Part shown: piece after piece, positions 42,964 to 50,134 of the stretch
Position numbering within the stretch: the first letter of the stretch is position 1
Layout of the letters: each line of letters opens with the position of its first letter
From: Caribbeanibacter sp964518305
GTDB taxonomy: Bacteria; Gemmatimonadota; Gemmatimonadetes; Palauibacterales; Palauibacteraceae
Reading direction: 5' to 3'
Assembly (NCBI GenBank): GCA_964518305.1
Contig: CAZFDK010000008.1
Coordinates: forward strand, 1 to 64,000
Length of the DNA stretch: 64,000 bases
Notes under the pieces: generated by a model
Told to the model about the DNA's origin: nothing
What the model saw: only the letters and a program-made list of their open reading frames with translations
Database searches by the model: none
Program-made: the position numbers and the translations under genes

Positions 42964-43056
42964 CTAGCTGCGGCCGCCACCCTCGCCGCCGCCGTACACC
43001 CACAGGGCGAAGGCGCCGGCGATGACCACCACGAGCGCGATTACGACAATGGACAT
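42964..43056 (-). CDS. Possible 30-residue single-pass membrane microprotein
   Basis: ATG 43056 to TAG 42966-42964 gives MSIVVIALVVVIAGAFALWV, then YGGGEGGGRS: one clean transmembrane helix and a short Gly-rich tail. The ribosome-binding site is weak (GGGAG about 17 bases upstream); an in-frame GTG two codons earlier would be closer to it. Composition is that of a real small membrane peptide, but 30 codons is too short to be sure. Confidence 0.4.
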   Translation of the reverse strand: MSIVVIALVVVIAGAFALWVYGGGEGGGRS

Positions 43057-43208
43057 GACCACGGTACGTCAGCTCTCCCGTCGTTGGATACCAGCAGTCT
43101 CGCCCGACCCGACGCGGCTCGCTTCTCCCACCCCTGGAGCCGCCGCAACCGGGACGAAATGTAGCCTCGCCCGCCGGAGTCCGCATCCGTCGCCCGCGGG
43201 GGTCGCGC

Positions 43209-43568
43209 TCAGAATCTCAGCGACACATCCAGCGTCGTTCGGTCGGGGCCCGGGCCGAACTCCTGCTCCACCCGGACCTTCCGTCCCTTCCCGAAGCGTA
43301 GCTCCGCACCGACCTCTCCCGACGTCCCGTCCAGGGCGATCTGGCGCTCCACGCCGCCGGTGAGGATCAGGGTGTCGTCGGCCGACAGGCCGATTCCGGC
43401 ACGGGATCGCAGGGAGAGGACGACCTCGTCCGGGCTCGAGTAGTCGATCTCGAGCGACGCCCGGGAGGCGTCCGCCACGTGCAGCATGAGCCTGCCGCTC
43501 CCCTCGATCTCGCCGTCGGCCCGGGACTTCCCCCGGAGCCGGATCTCCACTTTCTCGTCGTCGGACAT
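43209..43568 (-). CDS. Unknown beta-rich protein
   Basis: 119 residues from ATG 43568. No signal peptide. The sequence alternates short beta-type strands (MLHVADASRASLEIDYSS, EVVLSLRSRAGIGLSADDTL, EVGAELRFGKGRKVRVEQEF) and ends in LDVSLRF, a C-terminal Phe as in outer-membrane barrels, though the missing signal argues against that role. No family recognised. A TAGAGT-like -10 lies upstream at 43611-43616 but has no good -35. Confidence 0.6.
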   Translation of the reverse strand: MSDDEKVEIRLRGKSRADGEIEGSGRLMLHVADASRASLEIDYSSPDEVVLSLRSRAGIGLSADDTLILTGGVERQIALDGTSGEVGAELRFGKGRKVRVEQEFGPGPDRTTLDVSLRF

Positions 43569-43750
43569 GTCGCCTCCGCTGCTGGTTCGCCCTTCCCCCT
43601 CGCCCCGGATACTCTAACACGTGGAGCGGTTCGGCGCGGAATCCGGCGCTCTCCCGAAATCAGGCTCCGACGGCGGACGTAGGGATTCCCCGGGAGCCCC
43701 GCCGGGTCCCGGCGTTCCGACGAGATCAGCGCATCACCTCCGAAGGTCCC

Positions 43751-45100
43751 ATGAGCAATCGCCTGCTGGCCCCGCTATTCGCCGTCCTCGCGCTCGCGCT
43801 CCTCCCCGCCGTCGCCCCGGCCCCGTCCGAACCGGCCTCCGGCGCGCAGGGCGAGGCGACGCGTCTGCTCCGGCAGCCCACCGTCAGCGACAGCCTCATC
43901 GCCTTCGCCTGCGCCAACGACATCCGGGTGGTCCCGCGATCCGGCGGCGCCGCCCGGCGCCTGACCTCGTTCCGCGGCGACTTCCCCTGGACCCGCGAGC
44001 ACTGGAAAGACGCAGGCGACATGATCACGGACGCCGAGATCTCGCCCACGGGCGCCAGGGCCCTCTTCCAGGCTCGCGGCGAGATCCTCACGATGCCCGG
44101 CTAGGAGGGCGAGCTCTTCTACCTGGAGAACCCCCAGCCGCTGACCATCGACCGGGGGCCGCCCGCCGGCACCCTCCACCGCTACACGCTGGAGGAGCGG
44201 GATGCGTCCACCTTCCTCGAGGGCGTCCAGTCCTACGACGTCTCCCACGACGGGAGCAGCCTGCGCTATTCGGCCCGGGGCCAGTGGGGCATCGTCCCCA
44301 CCCGGGGCGAGGCGCAGGCGAGCCGGGGTGCGCTCCCCACCGACCGTCTGCGTGTTCGGGTGGATCCCTCCGAGGAGTGGGAGCAGATCGTCCACGAGGC
44401 ATGGCGTATCGAGCGCGACTACTTCTACGTGGACAACATGCACGGGGCCGACTGGCCCGATGTCCGCCGTCGGTGCGCCCCCTGGCTCGACCACGTCCGC
44501 CATCGGTCGGATCTCACCTACCTGCTGGACGTCATGGCCGGCGAGCTGTCGGTGGGCCACTCCTTCACCGGCGGCGGGGACGAGCCGGACGTGGACGAGG
44601 TCCCCGTGGGACTGCTGGGGGCGGACCTGTCCGTAGAGAACGGCCGGTACCGCATCGAGAGGATCTACACGGGCGCCCCGTGGACGCCGGACGTCCGCGC
44701 CCCGCTCGCGGAACCCGGGGTCGACGTCTCGGAGGGCGACGACCTGCTGGCCGCGGGCGGACGGGACCTGAGGCCGCCGACGAACCCCTACCGCCTCCTG
44801 GACGGGACGGCGGAGCGCCAGCCCACCCTCACCGTGAACGACAGTCCCACGGCGGAGGGCGCGCGCCGGATCACCGTGGTCCCGGTCGGCAGCGACACCG
44901 AGGTTTTGCGCCGGGCGTGGGTGGAGCACGACCGCGCCCTGGTGGACGCCCTCTCCGACGGGCGACTCGGCGGCGACCCGCAGCTGGAGCGGGCGGTTCA
45001 GGAGGCCCTCCGCCTGCTGGAGGAGAGGGATTGGCCGCGAATCCGCCCCGAGCCCGACCCTCCAGTGCGGGTGAAGCGGCCCGGTGAGGGTGGCGGCTGA
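43751..45100 (+). pseudogene. Tricorn-like S41 protease remnant with amber codon and lost catalytic core
   Basis: From ATG 43751 there is a signal peptide and the start of a Tricorn beta-propeller (SDSLIAFACANDIRVVPRSGG, SPTGARALFQARGEILTMPG), then TAG at 44102-44104. The same frame continues with ELFYLENPQPLTIDRG, VQSYDVSHDGSSLRYSARGQ, the linker EAWRIERDYFYVDNMHGADW, ELSVGHSFTGGGDEPDVDEV and the PDZ-like region. It then passes from ALVDALSDGRL directly to GGDPQLERAVQEALRLLEE, the usual end of the family. Most of the propeller and the whole serine-protease core are missing, without frameshifts. About 450 codons remain of a family near 1,050-1,100. Non-functional as a protease; an expressed PDZ fragment cannot be excluded. 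Confidence 0.85.
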
Positions 45101-45145
45101 TGGCCCGGACCGGCGGATCGGGGCGGGCCGGGCGGCGGCTCGGAA

Positions 45146-45364
45146 CTACTCCGGCCCGCCCCGACGTCTGCTCCGAAGGTAGTCCCGGATCCGGTGGACC
45201 AGGGGCGCGACGAGCCCTCCGACGGTGAGGCCGATGACCGAGAAGAGGAGGAGCGGTCCCCAGTTGGAGAAGACGGGGGCGTCGATGGCGGCGTTCATGT
45301 ATAAGCCGAGGACGAGGAACACGATCCAACCCGTCACGGCGCCGGCGACTGTTCGTCGTACCAC
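45146..45364 (-). CDS. Small two-helix membrane protein, unknown
   Basis: 72 residues from ATG 45364. Two transmembrane segments (VTGWIVFLVLGLYMNAAI and WGPLLLFSVIGLTVGGLVAPLV) and a basic tail (RIRDYLRSRRRG) that should stay cytoplasmic. No family recognised. It directly follows the hydrolase gene (one base between stop and start) on the same strand. Confidence 0.65.
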   Translation of the reverse strand: MVRRTVAGAVTGWIVFLVLGLYMNAAIDAPVFSNWGPLLLFSVIGLTVGGLVAPLVHRIRDYLRSRRRGGPE

Positions 45365-45365
45365 G

Positions 45366-46295
45366 CTATCCTCCCTCCGGGGACGTCGGGTCGGACTCCC
45401 GGCTTCTCCGCATACTCCGTCGCACTCCGCCCGCCAGCCGCTCCGGGCGGTCCTCCTGCAGATAGTGGCCGGCGTCCTCCACGCGGTCCACGGAAGCCTC
45501 CGGGAACCGGTCGCGCCAGCGGCTCAGGTATCCCTCCCGGCCCAGGGCCGGGTCCTTCGTCCCCCAGATCAGCTCCAGGGGTAGCGAGTCCAGCCCCCGG
45601 GCCTCCCGCCACGTGGTCTCCAGCCAGCCGGCGAACGTCCGTATGGCGCGGGGGAAGACCCAGGTGCCGCGGCGGCTGTCGCGGTCGGGAAACGGCTTCC
45701 TGTACGCCTCGAGCACCGTCTCCGTCCGCCGCTCGGAGCGATGGATTCCCAGCGGGACCACGTGGCGGGCGAAGAAGTTGTGCTCCAGCTGGAGCCAGCG
45801 GCCCATCGTCGCTCCCCCCATGAGTCTGGAGAAGAGCCGGAGACGCCAGTCCGGCGCCCAGCACCAGGTGTTCGCCATCACCAGCCCCGCCGTTCGGCCG
45901 GGCCGCTCGACAGCGATTTTGAGCCCGATTGAGCCTCCCCAGTCCTGCCCCACCACGACGAGGCCGTCGAGCTGCAGCTCGTCCACGAGCTCTCCCACCC
46001 ATCGTGCGTGCTCGCCGGGCGTGTAGCCATAGCCCTCCGGGTGGTCGGAGAAGCCGAATCCGGGGTAGTCCGGGGCGATGCATCGGCAGTCGCCCTCCAG
46101 ATCGCGGATCACCCGGCGATAGAGGAAGGACCACGTGGGATTGCCGTGGAGCATGAGGACCGGACGCCCCTCCCCCACGTCCACGTAGTGCATGGCCGAG
46201 CCGCCGCGCTCCAACCAGCGGGATTCGAAGGGATACTCCCGCTCGTCCACCGGGAAGGGGCGGCGGCTCGCGTCCCGGCTCATGTCCCGGCTCAT
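45366..46295 (-). CDS. Alpha/beta hydrolase, haloalkane-dehalogenase-like
   Basis: 309 residues. Oxyanion/halide-binding HGNPTWSFLYRRVIRDL, nucleophile motif VVVGQDWGGSIGLKIA (Asp after Gln, in place of Ser), acid region ELIWGTKDPAL and catalytic His in EDAGHYLQEDRPE. The D nucleophile plus HGNPTWS match haloalkane dehalogenases and related epoxide hydrolases. Sequence does not prove dehalogenation. The 5' end has a tandem 12-base duplication, giving MSRDMSRD, so ATG 46295 and ATG 46283 are both possible starts. No signal peptide. It follows the pentaheme cytochrome gene on the same strand. Confidence 0.85.
   Translation of the reverse strand: MSRDMSRDASRRPFPVDEREYPFESRWLERGGSAMHYVDVGEGRPVLMLHGNPTWSFLYRRVIRDLEGDCRCIAPDYPGFGFSDHPEGYGYTPGEHARWVGELVDELQLDGLVVVGQDWGGSIGLKIAVERPGRTAGLVMANTWCWAPDWRLRLFSRLMGGATMGRWLQLEHNFFARHVVPLGIHRSERRTETVLEAYRKPFPDRDSRRGTWVFPRAIRTFAGWLETTWREARGLDSLPLELIWGTKDPALGREGYLSRWRDRFPEASVDRVEDAGHYLQEDRPERLAGGVRRSMRRSRESDPTSPEGG
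46272..46295 (-). repeat. Tandem 12-bp duplication at the start of the hydrolase gene
   Basis: GTCCCGGCTCAT occurs twice in a row on the plus strand (46272-46283, 46284-46295), encoding two MSRD starts on the minus strand. Slippage here would give one or more start codons. Confidence 0.8.
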
Positions 46296-46350
46296 GTCGG
46301 ACCCGAGACTAACCGCCCCGTGAGGCGCGGAAAAGGAGCGGGCGCACCGG

Positions 46351-48054
46351 CTACGGCCGCGGCCCGTCGGTCCGGACGGCCGGGCCACCACCGATCTCGG
46401 CTCCGGCGCGGGCCAGGATCGTTCCGGAGCTGCCGGACATGGCCTCGTAGTAGCGGACGAACCGGTCGATCTCGTCGGCGTCCTGCTGCTCCAGGTTGTG
46501 GGCCCAGCGATAGGAGATGGGCTGGTACCACAGCTCCGCCTGGACGCTGAACGGGCCGTCGGCGCCGGCCACGTCCACGGAGTATCGAACCCGATCGCGG
46601 CTGCCCGTGAAGTCGTCGTCCCCGAAGGCCCGACCCTGCACGGCCACGTCCTCGGGCACGTCCCCCTTGGTGAAGCCCTTCGGCAGGATCCGGTTGTCCT
46701 TCGTGAACCGGATCGCCTCCAACAGGCCCGTTGTCACGGTGCTGTCGGGATCCACCATGATCACCTCGTAGATCTGGACCTCGTCCTCGCTGTCGATCTG
46801 CTCGTGGTGGGGCTCGAAGGCCCGAGGGTTGCCGTCGTTGTCGTTGCCGCTGATCGAACCGTCCCGGTTCAGCGCGCCGGACTCGAACACGACCTGGCCA
46901 CTTCGGTCCCGGACCGTCAGGTAAATCCAGGCGCGCCGCGAGGGATAGGCCGTCGGCAGCTTGTGGCCTGCCAGGTTCGTCACCGAGACCGTAGCCGTCA
47001 GCCGGTCCCCGCGCAGAGAGGTGGTGTCGACGCTCATCCTTGCGGCGCTGGTCTCCAGATGCTGGATCGTGCGCCGGGCTGCCGTGGAGAACTGCTGGGA
47101 CGTGGCCTGGACGCCGAGCTCGCTTCCGTAGCGGGCGAAGAGGCGCTGCATGAAGAAGTTTCCGCCGCGGAAGACGTGGCGGTTCACGCTGTCCCTCGGC
47201 TGACCGAGCACGCCGGTGACGGCCACCTCCTCCTCCACCACGGGCATGTGGCAGTCCTGGCAGCTCTTCTCGTCCCGGTAGTCGCTGTTCAGCCACTCCA
47301 CGTAGGGCACCTGCTCGGGTAGCTCGCCGATGGCCTCCCCCTGCTCGTTCAGCGTGTGGGTATAGAGCGTGTGGCAGCTGGCGCACAGCTCCGACTCCTG
47401 GATGTGGGAGCCCTGGCGCGGCGTGTACGCCGAGGCGGAGTGCATCAGGCTGGTCCGGCCCGTGTCCACGGCGAACGGCCCGAAGATCTCACGCTGGTTC
47501 CAGGGCGTCACCGAATCGATGACGAAGCCGCCGACGAAGCTCTCCTCCGTGCCCAGCTTCTCCGGCTGGATCTGGTGGCACACGGTGCACGAGACGCCGT
47601 CGGCCGCCAGGACGTCCTGTCGCGTCGCCGCTTTCTTCGCCCCCGGCTGGCCGTGGATGAACGGCAGGTGGGTGAAGATCTTCCCGCTGGCGCCGCCGAC
47701 CTTCGCCCGGTAGCGGGACATCGGCATGTGGCAGGTGGAGCACTCGTCCTGGATGGCCTCCGACGCGCTCGGGTGCAAAAGGGTCTCCCGCCGGATGGAA
47801 GCCTGCCAGTAGGGATCTCGGGCGGAGTTGGCCATCATGGACGCCTCCCAGTCCTTGCCGATGGAGACGTCCTTCCCCGACGGGGTGATCATCCCGTTGT
47901 GGCAGGCGACGCACATGTTCCCGGTCTGGAACATCTGCGGGTGACCCTGCCCCGGTTGACCGCCGGCCTCCTGGGCCGGCATCGCTCCGGGCGCCAACAG
48001 CAGTGCTCCGGCGAACGCCGCGAGCGCGGTCCGTCCCATCGTGGCCTCTCGCAT
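46351..48054 (-). CDS. Pentaheme c-type cytochrome
   Basis: 567-residue exported cytochrome from ATG 48054 (AAGGAG upstream; a second ATG at codon 6). A signal peptide precedes AQEAGG. Five CxxCH haem sites: CVACH (Cys48-His52), CSTCH, CTVCH, CASCH and CQDCH, all before residue ~300, typical of electron-transfer multihaem proteins. The C-terminal ~270 residues have none and look like a beta-rich domain (LTATVSVTNLAGHKLPTAYP, RAWIYLTVRDRSG), as in some cytochrome c554/NrfA-like and tetrathionate-type proteins. It follows the cytochrome-barrel fusion gene by 10 bases, so the two are co-transcribed and likely act together. Confidence 0.9.
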   Translation of the reverse strand: MREATMGRTALAAFAGALLLAPGAMPAQEAGGQPGQGHPQMFQTGNMCVACHNGMITPSGKDVSIGKDWEASMMANSARDPYWQASIRRETLLHPSASEAIQDECSTCHMPMSRYRAKVGGASGKIFTHLPFIHGQPGAKKAATRQDVLAADGVSCTVCHQIQPEKLGTEESFVGGFVIDSVTPWNQREIFGPFAVDTGRTSLMHSASAYTPRQGSHIQESELCASCHTLYTHTLNEQGEAIGELPEQVPYVEWLNSDYRDEKSCQDCHMPVVEEEVAVTGVLGQPRDSVNRHVFRGGNFFMQRLFARYGSELGVQATSQQFSTAARRTIQHLETSAARMSVDTTSLRGDRLTATVSVTNLAGHKLPTAYPSRRAWIYLTVRDRSGQVVFESGALNRDGSISGNDNDGNPRAFEPHHEQIDSEDEVQIYEVIMVDPDSTVTTGLLEAIRFTKDNRILPKGFTKGDVPEDVAVQGRAFGDDDFTGSRDRVRYSVDVAGADGPFSVQAELWYQPISYRWAHNLEQQDADEIDRFVRYYEAMSGSSGTILARAGAEIGGGPAVRTDGPRP

Positions 48055-48064
48055 CGTAATCTCC

Positions 48065-49228
48065 TTACCAGCCGGCGAAGAAGCCGCCGTCGAAGTAGTC
48101 CCAGAGCACGTAGACCAGCACCTCGGTCTCGCGCACGTCGGCGTCGTTCATCGGAATCCGCACGGCGACGTTGCCCATCACGTGCTGCCGGGTGTTCAGC
48201 GTCACCTGGAGCTGGGGGACCAGGTCCCAGTTCGTCGTGGCGCCGGACTCCAGCTCCCGGCTCCCGAGGACCTCGATCATGGGGGACCAGGCCCGGCCCC
48301 ACTCGCCCGAGGTGAACGTCTTACCCAGGCCCGCCCGCCAGAAGCCCTCCTCCGTCCGGTCGTCGGTGGCGGGGATCTCCGCCCCGGTCTGCGCGTGGAG
48401 GAAGGCGCCGTTCGGAAGGAGCTGGCCGTAGGAGAGGAAGGGCTCGAAGGTGGCGGTGCCGTTCCCGAACCCGTCGCTCTCGTCACCGGTGGGGAGGATG
48501 ACCTCGCCGGTCAGGCTCAGGATGCTCCCGCTCTCGAGGCCGTGGAAGAGCACGCGCTTCCAGCCCAGGGCCATGTCGCCCAGGCCGCCGTTCCAGTTGG
48601 CGGACTCGCCCGCGGCGCTCACGTCGCGGAACCCGAAGGGCGCCACCACCTCGAGCTGATTCCGGGCGCCGAACCGCCGCTCGTAGACCAGCTCGTTCAT
48701 CACGGCGGTGTTCCCCTCGGCGGGCACGCTGGTCGTCCACACCGCCTCGTCCTCGGGGTAGGCCTTCTCGGTGAACATGGCCCGCGGGAGGTTCAGCTCT
48801 CCCCGCGGCCAGTCGTCGTTGCCGCAGAAGCCCCGGATGTAGTCGATGGCGCGCTCGAGCTCGTCGGGCGTGAGCAGGCCGCCGAAGGCCGGCATCACCC
48901 GCCCGAAGCCGCGGACGCGGCCGCCCTGGTGGGCCACCGCCACCCAGTCGCCGGTGGGCTCCCTCGAGGCGAAGTTGCAGCTGGTGAAGTCGGGCAGCGG
49001 CGTGTCGAATCCGACACGGCTCTTCGGCGCACCGTCCCCGTCCACGCCGTGACAGTTGGCGCACGCCGCCTCGTAGATCTCCTTGCCCGTGGAGGGCGCG
49101 TCCCGGGGAAGGACGTCGCCGCGACCGCTCTCCTGTCCATCGGCCGACGGGGCCGCGAGCGGCAGCATGAGCATCACCGCCGCGGCCAGGGCTGCCCGGG
49201 CCGTGCAACGCAGTCCCATGAGATGCAT
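48065..49228 (-). CDS. Cytochrome c domain fused to an outer-membrane beta-barrel
   Basis: 387 residues from ATG 49228. Signal peptide, then a small class I cytochrome c domain with CANCH (Cys56-His60) and a Met ligand in RVMPAFGGLLTPDEL (near 112). The remaining ~240 residues alternate like a porin/OMP-family transporter (ELVYERRFGARNQLEVVAPFG, GDMALGWKRVLF, FLHAQTGAEIPATDDR, TNWDLVPQLQVTLN) and end in GGFFAGW, a C-terminal aromatic residue as required for barrel insertion. A cytochrome inside the chain of a barrel could pass electrons across the outer membrane. The gene is first in an operon with a pentaheme cytochrome; divergent is a LuxR-type regulator. Confidence 0.8.
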   Translation of the reverse strand: MHLMGLRCTARAALAAAVMLMLPLAAPSADGQESGRGDVLPRDAPSTGKEIYEAACANCHGVDGDGAPKSRVGFDTPLPDFTSCNFASREPTGDWVAVAHQGGRVRGFGRVMPAFGGLLTPDELERAIDYIRGFCGNDDWPRGELNLPRAMFTEKAYPEDEAVWTTSVPAEGNTAVMNELVYERRFGARNQLEVVAPFGFRDVSAAGESANWNGGLGDMALGWKRVLFHGLESGSILSLTGEVILPTGDESDGFGNGTATFEPFLSYGQLLPNGAFLHAQTGAEIPATDDRTEEGFWRAGLGKTFTSGEWGRAWSPMIEVLGSRELESGATTNWDLVPQLQVTLNTRQHVMGNVAVRIPMNDADVRETEVLVYVLWDYFDGGFFAGW

Positions 49229-49537
49229 CGTCTCTCCCGCGTCTCGGAATTCGCTATCTGCGGCTCGAGGGCCGCGCCGACCTGCCTCGACTGATCCGCT
49301 TTCAGTCTAGCCGCCGCCGCGCCGCCGGTCTGTCGGGAAGGCACTTACTCGCGTCGTGGGGAACCTCCCGTGCGGCAGATCCCCGCCGGCGCCGGCCCTC
49401 GCGATCGACAGCGAGAATCGCTGTCGATTATGTTCATCGTCGAGCGGGCAAGTGAGAGACGCTTTGGCGCCCGGACAATCGTACATCCGCCGGATTTTCG
49501 GCCTGGAGCCGGACATCGAACACATGACGTATTCCCC
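49229..49537. other. Divergent regulatory region between cytochrome operon and LuxR-type gene
   Basis: 309 bases with no supported gene. It contains the perfect hyphenated palindrome at 49404-49428 and, on the minus strand, a TAGACT -10-like element (49309-49304) about 75 bases before the cytochrome start. The -35 match there is poor. Confidence 0.55.
49404..49428. promoter_or_regulatory. Perfect 11-bp palindrome with 3-nt spacer (candidate operator)
   Basis: ATCGACAGCGA (49404-49414), GAA, TCGCTGTCGAT (49418-49428); the arms are exact reverse complements. There is no T-run, so it is not a terminator. TCGACA at 49405-49410 could also be a -35 for rightward transcription, so a bound protein would block RNA polymerase. 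Confidence 0.7.
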
Positions 49538-50134
49538 GTGAACGGCCCGAAGTCCCCCGACCAGAAGCGGCTCTTGCTGCTCGTGGGCCTGGGACTGATC
49601 GGTGTGGTCGTCGGCGGCATGGCCGACCTGTATCTGGACGATCCGGAGACGTGGTGGAGTCTCCATGTGCTCGTGGAAGCGGGCATTGTGCTCCTCAGCC
49701 TGGGGCTCGCCCTCTACCTGTTGCGGGAATGGTCGCGTACGGAGGAGGTCCTGGAGCGGACCGAGGCGGAGCTGGAGCGGCACCGGGAGGAGAGGGACCG
49801 GTGGAGGGAGCGGGCCCGGACCTTCCTGGAGGGGCTCGGGCGGGAGATCGACCGCCAGTTCGACGAGTGGAGCCTCACCCCTTCGGAGAAGGAGGTCGCC
49901 CTCCTGCTCATCAAGGGCTACTCGCACAGGGAGATCGCGAAGAAGACGGGGAGGAGCGAGCGCACCTCCCGGCAGCACGCTGGCTCGGTCTACGAGAAAG
50001 CCGACCTCGCCGGCCGGGCCGAGCTCGCGGCGTTCTTCCTCCAGGACCTCATGCTGCCCGACGGCCAGCGCGGCGCCGGCGAGCGGGACCCCGCCGACTC
50101 GGCGTCCGACTCCGGAGTCAGCTCTCGGCGCTGA
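49538..50134 (+). CDS. Membrane-anchored LuxR-type regulator
   Basis: 198 residues from GTG 49538. Two N-terminal transmembrane helices (KRLLLLVGLGLIGVVVGGMA; HVLVEAGIVLLSLGLALYLL), a coiled-coil-like stretch rich in Glu/Arg (TEEVLERTEAELERHREERD), then a LuxR/GerE helix-turn-helix (LTPSEKEVALLLIKGYSHREIAKKTGRSERTSRQHAGSVYEKADL). There is no receiver or sensor domain in the cytoplasm, so it may respond to membrane events. An in-frame ATG at 49430 would add 36 residues and would lie within the intergenic palindrome region, so GTG is preferred. It is divergent from the cytochrome operon, a natural target (inference), and its end overlaps the end of the RND gene. Confidence 0.8.
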   Translation: MNGPKSPDQKRLLLLVGLGLIGVVVGGMADLYLDDPETWWSLHVLVEAGIVLLSLGLALYLLREWSRTEEVLERTEAELERHREERDRWRERARTFLEGLGREIDRQFDEWSLTPSEKEVALLLIKGYSHREIAKKTGRSERTSRQHAGSVYEKADLAGRAELAAFFLQDLMLPDGQRGAGERDPADSASDSGVSSRR

